Part shown: piece by piece, positions 1 to 8,891 of the stretch | Layout: every line of letters starts with the position of its first letter | Position numbering within the stretch: the stretch's first letter is position 1 | Assembly (NCBI RefSeq): GCF_001813675.1 | Contig: NZ_KV813662.1 | Location: 159,652-206,211, forward strand | DNA from: Streptococcus sp. HMSC078D09 | GTDB lineage: Bacteria > Bacillota > Bacilli > Lactobacillales > Streptococcaceae | DNA length: 46,560 nt | Direction: 5' to 3' | Notes under the pieces: model-generated | Told to the model about the DNA's origin: nothing | What the model saw: only the letters and a program-made list of their open reading frames with translations | The model's database searches: none | Translations under genes and position numbers: made by a program

Positions 1-29
1 ATTACCGATTTCTGTCCCACTCTCTTTTT

Positions 30-2369
30 TTAATCAAATTCATATTTTTGGAGAATCGTAGTGAGGATAAAGACTCCTGTAAAGATAGCCATCAATGCCA
101 GATAAACTGGGAAAGTAGTGGCTGTAAGGAGGGAAATCTCGATCAAGTTTTTCAACACGACCGCAGATGCGTAGAATCCTACTACAGAGAAGAGGATGAG
201 GAGGGCCCTCCAGATATTTAGTGGCAGGCAAGCACGGATAACGGATAGGAAACCGATGGATCCAAGTAAGTAGTAGGATACAGTAGACATATCGGCTGCA
301 GACCAACCATGGCTTGCTCCCCAAAGGCGAATAAACAAGACACTAAAGACGACCATCAAGGCGCTTGGTAAGGCTAACAGAAGGGAACGTCTCAAGAAGT
401 GTTTTTCAACCGGTTTGATATTGCGTTCAAAGGTCAATACAAATGGTGGGAATCCTTCGACGAATTGGTCGATCAGGGTGATTTGAATAGGAATGAAAGG
501 GAAAATCAGCAAATAGTTGACGTTAAAGAAGAGAGCACTGGCAATACAGATGATAGCCAAGAGGAAGGAATAGATCGTTTTGATAAAGAAGATTGGAGCG
601 ATTCGTCCAATGTTATTGACCACACGACGGCCTTCAAAAAGAATTTCTGGAACGTCATTAAAGTCAGAGTTCAAAAGAACAATATTGGCAATTTGACGGG
701 TTGCTGGATCTCCCTCGGCCATTACGATGGAGCAGTCTGCTTCGCGAAGAGCAAGGATATCATTGACCCCATCTCCTGTCATAGCAGTTGTCCGACCAGC
801 TGCTTTCAAGGTTTGGATGAGCAGTTTTTTCTGGTGAGGAGACACGCGCCCAAAGATAGCTGTTTCTTCTGCTTGATCCACTAATTGGTCATCAGAAATT
901 TTTGAACAATCGATGTAGTTCTCATAATTTTTGAAGCCAGCTTGTTGAGCGATATAAGAGACTGTCACAGGGTTATCACCGGAGATGATTTTGAGATCCA
1001 CTCCTTGAGAGCGCAAATACTCAAGAGTATCTGAAGCCCCTTCACGAATGGGGTCTGTAATCTCAATAACCGCAATTCCTTCAAGATTTTCAGGAAGTTT
1101 CAATTCCTGCATGCTGATCAGTTCTGAACTGTGAGCTAAGACGAGCACGCGCGATCCACGAGCTTGTGCTTCGACGACAGCAGCTGGATTTTTTTTAAGG
1201 AGCATTTCAGGAGCACCGAGAAAGACGGTTCCAAGGTTGGATAGGTACATGGCTCCCCATTTCCGATCACTTGAGAAAGGAATAATGTTTTCCGCAGTAT
1301 AAGCATGCTCCAACTCCCCATAAGCCTTGCGAATAGCTTGAGCAGTAGGATTGGTGTCCTCGCTATATTGCATGTAAGCAGAGAGAATGACCTGGATCGT
1401 CTGTTCCGAAAAATGATCCGATAAGCTATGGAGAGATTCGACTGTCATCTTCCCTTGAGTGATGGTACCGGTCTTATCTAGACACAAGGTATCCACACGC
1501 GCCAGGGTTTCTACTGAGTACATTTCTTGGACAAGAACCTTGCGCATACCGAGCTTAATAACCGCTGTCAAAAGAGACGTAACCGTCAGTAGGGCAATTC
1601 CTTTTGGCAACATTCCCAAGAGAGCTGTGGAAGAATTCACGACAGAATCTTTGATTGGCAGCATCTTGATCAACAGTGCTTCAAAGAAGAGGGCAAGGCC
1701 AAATGGGATGATAATTTTACCAGTGAAGCTTGAAATTTTCGCTAAGTTATAAAGAATACGCGAATTGATAGGCTTCAAGGTTTTAGCTTCCATCATCAGT
1801 TTGTTGGCATAATTGTTTGCTCCAACTCGCTTGACACGGGCATAGACTTGACCACTGGCAATATAACTACCAGAAAGCAGTTCATCGCCAACTTCTTTTA
1901 AGACCAGGTCACTCTCACCAGTTAGCATAGCTTCATTGGCTTCAGCGATACCAGACATGACTTCGGCATCACTAGGGATCTGCTCACCCGAAGATAAGAG
2001 CATTAAATCACCTAGAACAAGCTTTTCTGGTGGAATCGCATCTTTTTCCCCGTCACGAATGACAGTCACTAGCTCACGACTCATGAGGTTGAGTTTATCA
2101 ATCATCCGCTTGGCGCGCATCTCGGTCATGATCCCTGTGATGGCATTGAAGCAAATGACTGCGAAAAAGATCATATTGCTCCAGGCCTGTACAGCAGCCA
2201 AGGCCACGGCAATCACAAAGTTTAAGGTATTAAACAAGGTGAAGACGTTGCGCTTAATGATTTGCCAGGTACTGGTACTTGTATTCGTTGTAAAATCATT
2301 GGTTTGTCCGCGATCCATTTTCTTACGGACTTCACTGAGGGACAAGCCCTTTAAATCATTCGTTTCCAT
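30..2369 (-). CDS. Cation-translocating P-type ATPase (CtpE-like)
   Basis: Integral membrane P-type ATPase of about 779 residues, a usual length for the family. Seen: actuator motif TGES (about 150-153), phosphorylation motif DKTGT (298-302), nucleotide-binding FSSDRKW (365-371) and hinge GDGVND (532-537), with membrane segments near 50-85, 218-270 and across the C-terminal 190 residues. The short N-terminus without heavy-metal domains resembles the CtpE group, some members of which move calcium; the substrate here is inferred, not shown. The M4 motif reads PKGI where calcium pumps have PEGL. ATG at 2369 is preferred, though an in-frame TTG lies six bases upstream and neither has a clear ribosome site. 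Divergent from plsC. Confidence 0.9.
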   Translation of the reverse strand: METNDLKGLSLSEVRKKMDRGQTNDFTTNTSTSTWQIIKRNVFTLFNTLNFVIAVALAAVQAWSNMIFFAVICFNAITGIMTEMRAKRMIDKLNLMSRELVTVIRDGEKDAIPPEKLVLGDLMLLSSGEQIPSDAEVMSGIAEANEAMLTGESDLVLKEVGDELLSGSYIASGQVYARVKRVGANNYANKLMMEAKTLKPINSRILYNLAKISSFTGKIIIPFGLALFFEALLIKMLPIKDSVVNSSTALLGMLPKGIALLTVTSLLTAVIKLGMRKVLVQEMYSVETLARVDTLCLDKTGTITQGKMTVESLHSLSDHFSEQTIQVILSAYMQYSEDTNPTAQAIRKAYGELEHAYTAENIIPFSSDRKWGAMYLSNLGTVFLGAPEMLLKKNPAAVVEAQARGSRVLVLAHSSELISMQELKLPENLEGIAVIEITDPIREGASDTLEYLRSQGVDLKIISGDNPVTVSYIAQQAGFKNYENYIDCSKISDDQLVDQAEETAIFGRVSPHQKKLLIQTLKAAGRTTAMTGDGVNDILALREADCSIVMAEGDPATRQIANIVLLNSDFNDVPEILFEGRRVVNNIGRIAPIFFIKTIYSFLLAIICIASALFFNVNYLLIFPFIPIQITLIDQFVEGFPPFVLTFERNIKPVEKHFLRRSLLLALPSALMVVFSVLFIRLWGASHGWSAADMSTVSYYLLGSIGFLSVIRACLPLNIWRALLILFSVVGFYASAVVLKNLIEISLLTATTFPVYLALMAIFTGVFILTTILQKYEFD

Positions 2370-2429
2370 AGACAATATGATATCATTTTTTTGAGAAAAA
2401 GACTATCTAGAATCGGTCCGCTGATACAA

Positions 2430-2457
2430 TTTTTATCTAAAAAAGGTTTGCGGTCAA
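2430..2457 (-). promoter_or_regulatory. Probable promoter of the P-type ATPase gene
   Basis: On the minus strand TTGACC (2452-2457) is followed after 16 bases by TAAAAA (2430-2435). Its -35 box overlaps that of the divergent plsC promoter, so the two may compete. Confidence 0.4.
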
Positions 2458-2476
2458 AATCAGGATACGGTATAAT
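2448..2476 (+). promoter_or_regulatory. Probable promoter of plsC
   Basis: TTGCGG (2448-2453), 17 bases, then a perfect TATAAT (2471-2476). Start of plsC lies 66 bases downstream. Confidence 0.6.
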
Positions 2477-2542
2477 AAGAAAGAACGTTTTACAGGATGG
2501 AATATCTTGTAGAGATTAATGAAATGGATTTGAGGAACAACT

Positions 2543-3289
2543 ATGTTTTATACCTATTTACGTGGCCTTGTTGCCTTTATTCTTTGGGTTTTAAATGGCA
2601 ATGCCCATTACCATCATAAGGACAATATTCCAGATCGGGAAGAGAACTACATATTGGTATCGCCTCACCGGACCTGGTGGGATCCAGTCTATATGGCCTT
2701 TGCGACCAAGCCAAAGCAGTTTATCTTTATGGCGAAAAAAGAACTCTTCGCCAATCGTATTTTTGGATGGTGGATTCGTATGTGTGGAGCTTTTCCGATC
2801 GACCGTGAAAATCCGGGAGCAGAAGCCATTAAGTATCCTGTCAATATGCTGAAAAAGAGCAACCGTTCCTTGATTATGTTTCCAAGTGGAAGCCGTCATT
2901 CTCAAGACGTCAAAGGCGGTGTTGCCATCATTGCCAAAATGGCTAAGGTCCATATCATGCCAGTGACATATACTGGTCCAAGAGACTTGAAAGGGTTGGC
3001 AACGGGTGAACGCATTGATATGAACTTTGGACATCCGATTGATATTTCGGATATTAAAAAGATGAATGACGAAGGAGTGGCAGAAGTTGCCCGTCGTATT
3101 CAAGAGGAGTTTGACCGTTTGGATGCGGAAGCGCAAGCGATCAACACCCCAACAAAACCGTTTATCTTGATTCGTTTGTTAAAAATCCTTTTGATTCCTC
3201 TTGTCTTAGTCGTGGGCATCTTGACCTTGCTCTTTAGTTACCTGGCAAGCTTTGTATGGGATCCGGACAAACATCGGAAAAACAAGTAA
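2543..3289 (+). CDS. plsC: 1-acyl-sn-glycerol-3-phosphate acyltransferase (PlsC)
   Basis: Membrane acyltransferase that adds the second acyl chain to lysophosphatidic acid in phospholipid synthesis. The catalytic HX4D motif is seen as HRTWWD at residues 42-47 and the substrate-binding block as FPSGSR at 113-118, corresponding to the usual FPEGTR. A hydrophobic segment near 209-236 precedes a short basic tail. Length of 248 is normal. A TGAGGAA ribosome site precedes the ATG. The gene has its own promoter and terminator, so it appears monocistronic although it abuts the comE competence genes. Confidence 0.92.
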   Translation: MFYTYLRGLVAFILWVLNGNAHYHHKDNIPDREENYILVSPHRTWWDPVYMAFATKPKQFIFMAKKELFANRIFGWWIRMCGAFPIDRENPGAEAIKYPVNMLKKSNRSLIMFPSGSRHSQDVKGGVAIIAKMAKVHIMPVTYTGPRDLKGLATGERIDMNFGHPIDISDIKKMNDEGVAEVARRIQEEFDRLDAEAQAINTPTKPFILIRLLKILLIPLVLVVGILTLLFSYLASFVWDPDKHRKNK

Positions 3290-3318
3290 AAAAACTGAGA
3301 GTCTTTCTCAGTTTTTTT
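3288..3318 (+). terminator. Intrinsic terminator after plsC
   Basis: AAACTGAGA and TCTCAGTTT pair around a short loop and are followed by a run of T. Its T-tract leads directly into the ComX box of comEA. Confidence 0.85.
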
Positions 3319-3324
3319 TATTTT

Positions 3325-3332
3325 TACGAATA
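3325..3332 (+). promoter_or_regulatory. ComX (SigX) box upstream of comEA
   Basis: Perfect TACGAATA preceded by a T-rich tract, the binding site of the alternative competence sigma factor in streptococci. It ends 23 bases before the comEA ATG. No ordinary -35/-10 pair was seen between the plsC terminator and comEA, which fits competence-only transcription of comEA-comEC. Confidence 0.85.
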
Positions 3333-3355
3333 ATAAAAGTGAGAGGAGGTTTCTT

Positions 3356-4024
3356 ATGGAGGATATCATCGAAAAAATCAAAGAATATAAGCTCTTTTTG
3401 GCTCTTACAGCTATCGGACTCTTACTTGGAGGGTATTTTCTTTTTCATCGACCTCAGTCAAGTGCATCCACCATACCGGATCTTTATCAGGCTTCGAGTT
3501 CAACTTCGAGCAAAGAAAAGGTGCAGACCACTAGTTCCAAAGAAGAAAAGACGACGACTTCTGTGTCTGATGCACCCGAGATCATTACGGTCGATGTCAA
3601 AGGAGCCGTCAAACAACCAGGTGTCTATGAGTTGCGCTCCAATAGCAGAGTCCACGATGCTATTTATAAGGCAGGCGGGATGACAGCAGATGCCAATAGC
3701 CAATCGGTCAACTTGGCGCAAAAACTCACCGATGAAGCAGTGATCTATGTTGCTAAAGAAGGGGAGGATGTTCCAGCACTTGGGAGTTCAGAAAGTCCTG
3801 CAACTTCGTCAGCACCAGCAGAAAAAACAGGCAAGGTCCATTTAAATCGAGCGACCGAATCAGAGCTCCAGACAGTATCAGGCATTGGACAGAAACGTGC
3901 CCAGGACATTATCGCCTATCGCGAGGCAAATGGTCCTTTTCGATCAGTGGATGATCTGAAGAATGTTTCAGGAATCGGAGAGAAAACACTGGAGAAACTA
4001 AGAGATGCTTTCACGGTGGATTAA
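3356..4024 (+). CDS. comEA: Competence protein ComEA, DNA receptor
   Basis: Membrane-anchored DNA-binding protein that captures transforming double-stranded DNA outside the cell and passes it to ComEC. Seen: a single N-terminal membrane segment (about 12-31), a Ser/Thr-rich linker, an SLBB-type domain (about 74-125), a second low-complexity linker, and a C-terminal helix-hairpin-helix pair with two repeats of the kind VSGIG (about 157-222). Length of 222 is typical. A strong GAGAGGAGG ribosome site precedes the ATG. Its 3' end overlaps comEC by 20 bases, which suggests translational coupling. Confidence 0.95.
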   Translation: MEDIIEKIKEYKLFLALTAIGLLLGGYFLFHRPQSSASTIPDLYQASSSTSSKEKVQTTSSKEEKTTTSVSDAPEIITVDVKGAVKQPGVYELRSNSRVHDAIYKAGGMTADANSQSVNLAQKLTDEAVIYVAKEGEDVPALGSSESPATSSAPAEKTGKVHLNRATESELQTVSGIGQKRAQDIIAYREANGPFRSVDDLKNVSGIGEKTLEKLRDAFTVD

Positions 4025-6251
4025 AGACCTCCCTTTTTCGCTTGTCCATCTCGCCTTTGTGCTCCTATGGCTGTATTTTAGTATCTATCAACCATCTTGG
4101 CTTTCGATCAGCGGTCTAGTAGTAGTGGGAGTTTTAGCGGTTCATCACTATAAAGGGGAGCGCTCAAGTTTGCTAGGGCTTGCTTTAGCAACCCTTTGTT
4201 TTGCGGCCTTCTTTGTCTTTCAGCGACTACAGGATCATCCAGTACAAGCAGAAAGTCAGCTGCCACCCCACTTACGCCTGATTCCAGATAGCATCAAGAT
4301 CAATGGGGACGCCCTGTCTTTTCGTGCTAAAAATCAGGGTAGGACCTACCAAGTCTTTTATACTTTAAAATCAGAAAAAGAAAAACAACAGTGGCAAAGT
4401 CAAACTCATTTGTTGGAGTTGACGTATAAAGGTGATATAGAAGAGCCAGAAGGGCAGCGAAATTTTAGAGGATTTGACTACCGGTCTTATTTGCAAACAC
4501 AGGGGATTCACTATCAAATAAAAATTGAGGCGATCCAATCCGCGCTTCCCATCCAAACTTGGAATGTTTTTGACTGGCTATCTCAATGGAGGCGCCAAGC
4601 TATTGTTTGGAGCAAGGAGCACTTTCCGCAGCCGATGAACCAGTATATGACCGGCCTTCTTTTTGGCTATTTAGATACGGATTTTGAAGAGATGGACCAG
4701 CTTTACACGAGTTTAGGAATCATCCATTTATTCGCCTTATCTGGGATGCAGGTTGGCTTTTTCATCAATGGGATCCGGAAAGCTCTCTTACGTCTAGGAA
4801 TCTTGCAAGAGACAGTCGATATCTGGATGGTTCCAATTTCTTTGGTCTATGCTGGCTTGACAGGTTTTTCTGTTTCAGTGGTTCGTAGCCTCTTGCAGAA
4901 GATCCTCTCTCAAAAGGGGGTCCGAGGGATGGAGAATATGGCGATGACCTTGATGATCTTAATGTTGCTCATGCCCAAGTTTCTCCTGACAGCTGGAGGG
5001 GTCTTGAGTTGTGCCTACGCCTTTATTTTGACCTTGGTAGATAGCAGTTCTTATTCCGGACTTAAAAAGCTACTAGTGGAAAGTTTCTGGATTAGCCTGG
5101 GGATTTTGCCCCTTTTGACCTATTACTTTAGTGTCTTTCAACCCTGGTCACTCCCTTTAACCTTCCTCTTTTCTTTCTTATTTGACCTTGTCCTTCTTCC
5201 AGGTTTAACGGTGTTATTTATCTTATCGATTCTAAAGCCCCTTACAATTTTTAACAGTTTCTTTCTTCTCATAGAGGAGTGTATTCGTTGGATTTCAAAG
5301 CTCACGTCGCTACCTTTGGTATTTGGTCAGCCGACGGGACCAGCTCTGATTGCTCTCTTCCTTCTCTTAGGGATCTTGTATGATCTACGAAAGAAAAAGA
5401 ACTTTCGTTTTCTGTTAATCGGCATGATTCTACTCATCTTTTGTTGGACCAAGCATCCTTTAGAAAATGAGATTACCATGGTGGATATCGGTCAAGGAGA
5501 CAGTATCTTTTTACGCGATTGGAAAGGAAGAACCATATTGATTGATGTCGGAGGACGCGTCACTTTTAAAAGTGGAGACAAGTGGCAAGAGCGCAGTCAA
5601 TCTGCCAATGCGGATCAAACCCTGATTCCTTATCTCAAGAGTCGAGGTGTTGGAAAACTCGATGCTTTGGTCTTGACTCATACAGACCAGGACCATATGG
5701 GCGATATGGTGGAGGTTGCCAAACAAATCCCAGTTAAAAAAGTGTATGTCAGTCCAGGCAGTCTCACCAATTCTCAATTTCGAGAGAAATTGAAACTGCT
5801 TCATAGTCCGATTAAAGTAGTCCAGAGAGGGGATCAACTTCCTATTTTTGATGATCATCTAGAAGTCTTATCCCCTGATGAAGTGGGGGATGGTAAAAAT
5901 GATGATTCGATTGTCCTCTATGGGCAGTTCTTTCAGAAACGATTTTTGTTCACGGGTGATTTGGAAGAAGCTGGAGAGAAAAAACTATTGAAAAACGATC
6001 CACAATTACAAGTAGATGTCTTGAAAGTAGGCCACCACGGTTCTAAAGGTTCCTCTAGTGATATGTTTTTAGATCAGTTACATCCTCAGTTGGCCTTGAT
6101 CTCTGTTGGAAAGAAAAATCGCTACCAACATCCCCATAAAGAATTGCTCGATCGTCTAGAGGAACGCTCTATTTCTTATCTTCGTACCGATGAAAGGGGA
6201 GCAATTCGCTTGATTGGGTGGGACCATTGGAGGGTAGAAACGGTCCGCTAG
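4005..6251 (+). CDS. comEC: Competence protein ComEC, DNA channel
   Basis: Polytopic membrane protein of 748 residues that forms the channel for single-stranded DNA during transformation. Seen: two N-terminal hydrophobic helices, a soluble OB-like region (about 80-190), a multi-helix competence domain (about 210-490, with the LSGMQVG block) and a C-terminal metallo-beta-lactamase domain (about 495-748) with HTDQDH at 559-564 and GHHGSKGS near 676. The metal ligands look intact, so a nuclease role for this domain is possible. It starts inside comEA and shares its ComX box. Confidence 0.95.
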   Translation: MLSRWIKDLPFSLVHLAFVLLWLYFSIYQPSWLSISGLVVVGVLAVHHYKGERSSLLGLALATLCFAAFFVFQRLQDHPVQAESQLPPHLRLIPDSIKINGDALSFRAKNQGRTYQVFYTLKSEKEKQQWQSQTHLLELTYKGDIEEPEGQRNFRGFDYRSYLQTQGIHYQIKIEAIQSALPIQTWNVFDWLSQWRRQAIVWSKEHFPQPMNQYMTGLLFGYLDTDFEEMDQLYTSLGIIHLFALSGMQVGFFINGIRKALLRLGILQETVDIWMVPISLVYAGLTGFSVSVVRSLLQKILSQKGVRGMENMAMTLMILMLLMPKFLLTAGGVLSCAYAFILTLVDSSSYSGLKKLLVESFWISLGILPLLTYYFSVFQPWSLPLTFLFSFLFDLVLLPGLTVLFILSILKPLTIFNSFFLLIEECIRWISKLTSLPLVFGQPTGPALIALFLLLGILYDLRKKKNFRFLLIGMILLIFCWTKHPLENEITMVDIGQGDSIFLRDWKGRTILIDVGGRVTFKSGDKWQERSQSANADQTLIPYLKSRGVGKLDALVLTHTDQDHMGDMVEVAKQIPVKKVYVSPGSLTNSQFREKLKLLHSPIKVVQRGDQLPIFDDHLEVLSPDEVGDGKNDDSIVLYGQFFQKRFLFTGDLEEAGEKKLLKNDPQLQVDVLKVGHHGSKGSSSDMFLDQLHPQLALISVGKKNRYQHPHKELLDRLEERSISYLRTDERGAIRLIGWDHWRVETVR

Positions 6252-6265
6252 AGACGAGGAGAGGT

Positions 6266-6294
6266 TTGCTTTCTATGCTGAAAATTGCTATTAT
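6266..6294 (+). promoter_or_regulatory. Promoter of the DUF805 gene and holA
   Basis: TTGCTT (6266-6271), 17 bases, then TATTAT (6289-6294) with an extended TGC just before it. It would keep holA expressed when comEC is silent outside competence. Confidence 0.65.
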
Positions 6295-6326
6295 AGAAAG
6301 TGAAATCAATGTAAAGGTAGAATCGT

Positions 6327-6929
6327 ATGAACGCATTTAAGCAATTTTGGATACAGTATGCAGATTTTTCAAGTAAGACCAGTCGGGCCCATTTTTGGCT
6401 AGCTTTTTTCTGGAATTCCCTGATTTCTTTGCCTCTTTGGGTTTTTTACATCGTGACCTCTTTATCCCATCAAAATGCTCAAGAAACGCTCAATTTTTCA
6501 ACTGTTCATTCTAAGACAGGTTTATGGGCGCTCGCTTTCTTAGCATTCTTTTACTTCCTCATTTTGGTACCCAGTCAAGCCATTTGTGTACGTCGCTTGC
6601 GGGATGCGGGAATCCATTGGTCTTGGATCTTTTTGAACCTTGGTCCGGTTCTGCTCTATTTGTTGACGGGGCTAGATATTTTCCTATTTCTTTGGGGGAT
6701 TACAGTTATTTCTCTCTTGATTCTCATGATGCTTCCAGGGAAAAACACCTTCCCACAACCAGTAGAAACTCCTATGGGAGTGGCTTCTGAACCACAGGTC
6801 ACAGCGACAGGGGGGAGCTTTGGCGGCAACTCGTTTGAGCAAATTCCAAATTTTGTAGCAGCACCTGATTTGTCTGATGAAAAACCACCATTGGAACAAA
6901 AAATGGCTGCTGAACACGAAATACACTAG
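6327..6929 (+). CDS. DUF805 family membrane protein
   Basis: A 200-residue protein matching the DUF805 pattern: an amphipathic start with FWIQYADFSSKTSR, then four hydrophobic helices (about 25-47, 67-87, 100-115, 119-134) with the conserved RRLRDAG between the second and third. The C-terminal 65 residues are polar, Gly/Pro-rich and cytoplasmic. No function is established for most DUF805 proteins. The AAGG ribosome site is modest. It is 23 bases before holA with no terminator between them, so the two are probably co-transcribed, but this does not by itself imply a replication role. Confidence 0.8.
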   Translation: MNAFKQFWIQYADFSSKTSRAHFWLAFFWNSLISLPLWVFYIVTSLSHQNAQETLNFSTVHSKTGLWALAFLAFFYFLILVPSQAICVRRLRDAGIHWSWIFLNLGPVLLYLLTGLDIFLFLWGITVISLLILMMLPGKNTFPQPVETPMGVASEPQVTATGGSFGGNSFEQIPNFVAAPDLSDEKPPLEQKMAAEHEIH

Positions 6930-6952
6930 ACTGATAGAGATAAGAGAGTTTC

Positions 6953-7987
6953 ATGCAAGCAATTACCGACATTAAACATCTGACGGTTCAAACTCTGCCT
7001 CCTATTCTTGTTTTGACAGGGGAGGATATAGGTCAATTTGAATGGTTAAAAAAAGACATTTTAAAAAAAATAGGCTATGATCCCTCAGATTTGAATTATT
7101 CTTATTTTGATATGAAGGAAGCCTCCTATGCTGAAGTCGAGCTGGATTTGGTTAGTCTTCCCTTTTTTGCAGATGAAAAAATCGTGATTTTGGATCACTT
7201 ATTGGATCTAACCACTGCCAAGAAACGCAATTTAACCGATGAAGATCTGAAGCAATTTGAAAACTATCTGGAAAATCCTTCTGAATCGACCCGTTTGGTG
7301 ATATTTGCAGAAGGAAAATTAGATAGTAAGCGTCGCTTGGTCAAACTCCTAAAACGGGATGCCCAGATCATTGAAGCAACAACACCTAAAGAGCAAGATT
7401 TAAAGCGTTATTTTGCAAGTCAGGCCCAAGAATTGGGCTTACAGTTTGTGGGCGATTCTTTGGATCAGCTACTCTTAAAATCTGGCTATGATTTTGGAGA
7501 GTTACAGAAGAATCTCGCTCTGTTGCAGGCTTATAAAGAAGATGGTCAGATTACCCTCGAAGATATCAAGGAGGTTGTTCCAAAGTCCTTGCAAGATAAT
7601 ATTTTTGATCTGACACAGATGATTCTCAAACGCCAAATCGACCAAGCCCGGAATTTGGTTAAGGATCTCCGCTTACAAGGAGAAGATGAAATAAAATTGA
7701 TCGCTATTTTGTTGGGACAATTCCGAATGTTTTCTCAAGTTAAAATTTTCTCAGAAGAAGGCCAATCCGAAAGCCAAATTGTAGCGAGTTTGTCGGACTT
7801 GTCAGGACGCAAGGTCAATCCTTATCAGGTGAAGTTTGCCTTACGGGATAGCCGCAGGCTTTCCCTGTCTTTTTTGAAGCAGGCTATGACGACCTTCATC
7901 GAGACGGATTATGCGATTAAAAGTGGAACATATGAAAAAGACTACTTATTTGATTTGGCCCTGTTGAAAGTAGCGAATAGCATCTAA
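6953..7987 (+). CDS. holA: DNA polymerase III delta subunit (HolA)
   Basis: Subunit of the clamp-loader complex that opens the beta clamp for loading onto DNA. The 344-residue length and the order of blocks match HolA: an N-terminal degenerate AAA+ region containing LVLTGED and later FFADEKIVILDHL, a middle lid domain, and a C-terminal helical collar (about 215-340) with the typical LRLQGEDEIKLIAIL and QFRMFSQVK stretches. As usual for delta there is no functional Walker A motif. The gene commonly precedes sodA in streptococci, as here. Confidence 0.92.
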   Translation: MQAITDIKHLTVQTLPPILVLTGEDIGQFEWLKKDILKKIGYDPSDLNYSYFDMKEASYAEVELDLVSLPFFADEKIVILDHLLDLTTAKKRNLTDEDLKQFENYLENPSESTRLVIFAEGKLDSKRRLVKLLKRDAQIIEATTPKEQDLKRYFASQAQELGLQFVGDSLDQLLLKSGYDFGELQKNLALLQAYKEDGQITLEDIKEVVPKSLQDNIFDLTQMILKRQIDQARNLVKDLRLQGEDEIKLIAILLGQFRMFSQVKIFSEEGQSESQIVASLSDLSGRKVNPYQVKFALRDSRRLSLSFLKQAMTTFIETDYAIKSGTYEKDYLFDLALLKVANSI

Positions 7988-8014
7988 CGATGAATGAAAT
8001 CGCAAGCAGATTAG

Positions 8015-8043
8015 TTGAATAATTTAGCTGTTTGCGTTATCAT
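8015..8043 (+). promoter_or_regulatory. sodA promoter
   Basis: TTGAAT (8015-8020), 17 bases, then TATCAT (8038-8043), 32 bases before the sodA ATG. No metal-regulator box was recognised in the short leader. Confidence 0.65.
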
Positions 8044-8075
8044 CAAGTCAGTAATAAAGAAAAGAGGACCATAAA

Positions 8076-8681
8076 ATGGCTATCATTTTACCAGAATTAC
8101 CATATGCTTATGATGCATTGGAACCTTATATCGATGAAGAAACCATGCATTTGCACCATGATAAACACCATCAAACATATGTAAACAATGTGAATGCAGC
8201 TCTTGAAAAACATCCTGAAATTGGAGAAGACCTTAAAAGCTTGTTAGCTGATGTTGAATCCATTCCAGCTGACATTCGCCAAGCTGTGATCAACAATGGT
8301 GGTGGTCATTTGAACCACGCTCTTTTCTGGGAATTGATGACTCCAGAACAAACAGCTCCTTCAGCAGAACTTTCTGCAGCGATTGATGCTACATTTGGTT
8401 CATTTGAAGACTTCAAAGCAGCCTTCACAGCAGCAGCAACGACACGTTTTGGTTCTGGTTGGGCATGGTTGGTTGTCAACAAAGAAGGCAAACTCGAAGT
8501 AACTTCAACAGCAAACCAAGATACACCAATCTCTGAAGGTAAAACACCAATCCTTGGTTTGGATGTTTGGGAACATGCCTACTACGTGAAATACCGTAAC
8601 GTACGTCCTGACTACATCAAAGCTTTCTTCTCAGTGATCAACTGGAATAAAGTTAATGAATTGTTTGCAGCAGCAAAATAA
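8076..8681 (+). CDS. sodA: Manganese superoxide dismutase
   Basis: Cytoplasmic enzyme converting superoxide to oxygen and hydrogen peroxide. All four metal ligands are visible: H27, H81, D163 and H167 (the last two in DVWEHAYY). Gly at 77 and Gln at 148 are the arrangement usual for manganese-type or cambialistic enzymes. Length of 201 is normal. A GAGG ribosome site lies before the ATG. It is monocistronic, with its own promoter and a long hairpin terminator. Codon use is strongly biased, as expected for an abundant protein. Confidence 0.97.
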   Translation: MAIILPELPYAYDALEPYIDEETMHLHHDKHHQTYVNNVNAALEKHPEIGEDLKSLLADVESIPADIRQAVINNGGGHLNHALFWELMTPEQTAPSAELSAAIDATFGSFEDFKAAFTAAATTRFGSGWAWLVVNKEGKLEVTSTANQDTPISEGKTPILGLDVWEHAYYVKYRNVRPDYIKAFFSVINWNKVNELFAAAK

Positions 8682-8692
8682 TAAAATGAAGG

Positions 8693-8733
8693 AATCTATA
8701 AGAGCAAGTATCGGCTCTTATAGATTTTTTTAT
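8693..8733 (+). terminator. Intrinsic terminator after sodA
   Basis: AATCTATAAGAGC pairs perfectly with GCTCTTATAGATT across a short loop, followed by T7. Confidence 0.92.
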
Positions 8734-8762
8734 TTGCATCTGGAAAATCGGAGTATAATTTC

Positions 8763-8790
8763 TTGCGTTTGGTCAGGAAAATGATACACT
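8763..8790 (+). promoter_or_regulatory. Possible promoter of the HerA-like gene
   Basis: TTGCGT (8763-8768), 16 bases, then TACACT (8785-8790). A TATAAT at 8754-8759 has no well spaced -35 box. The roughly 95-base leader holds a weak imperfect hairpin and no convincing small gene. Confidence 0.35.
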
Positions 8791-8891
8791 AGTAGGAGTG
8801 TGTCTTACTTGTCTGAAGCCTGATTTGAAGGGCCTAGGCAAGGAAAAGATAAACCTTAAAATGAAAACTGAAACATTCAGGGAGAAATGAA

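Noticed and set aside
8754..8759. TATAAT downstream of the sodA terminator as promoter of the HerA-like gene
   Set aside because: The only -35-like TTGCAT is 14 bases away and overlaps the terminator; the TTGCGT/TACACT pair is preferred, though weakly.
8798..8890. 31-codon GTG frame ahead of the HerA-like gene
   Set aside because: The AGGAG sequence is only one base from the GTG, codons look random, and nothing suggests a leader peptide.
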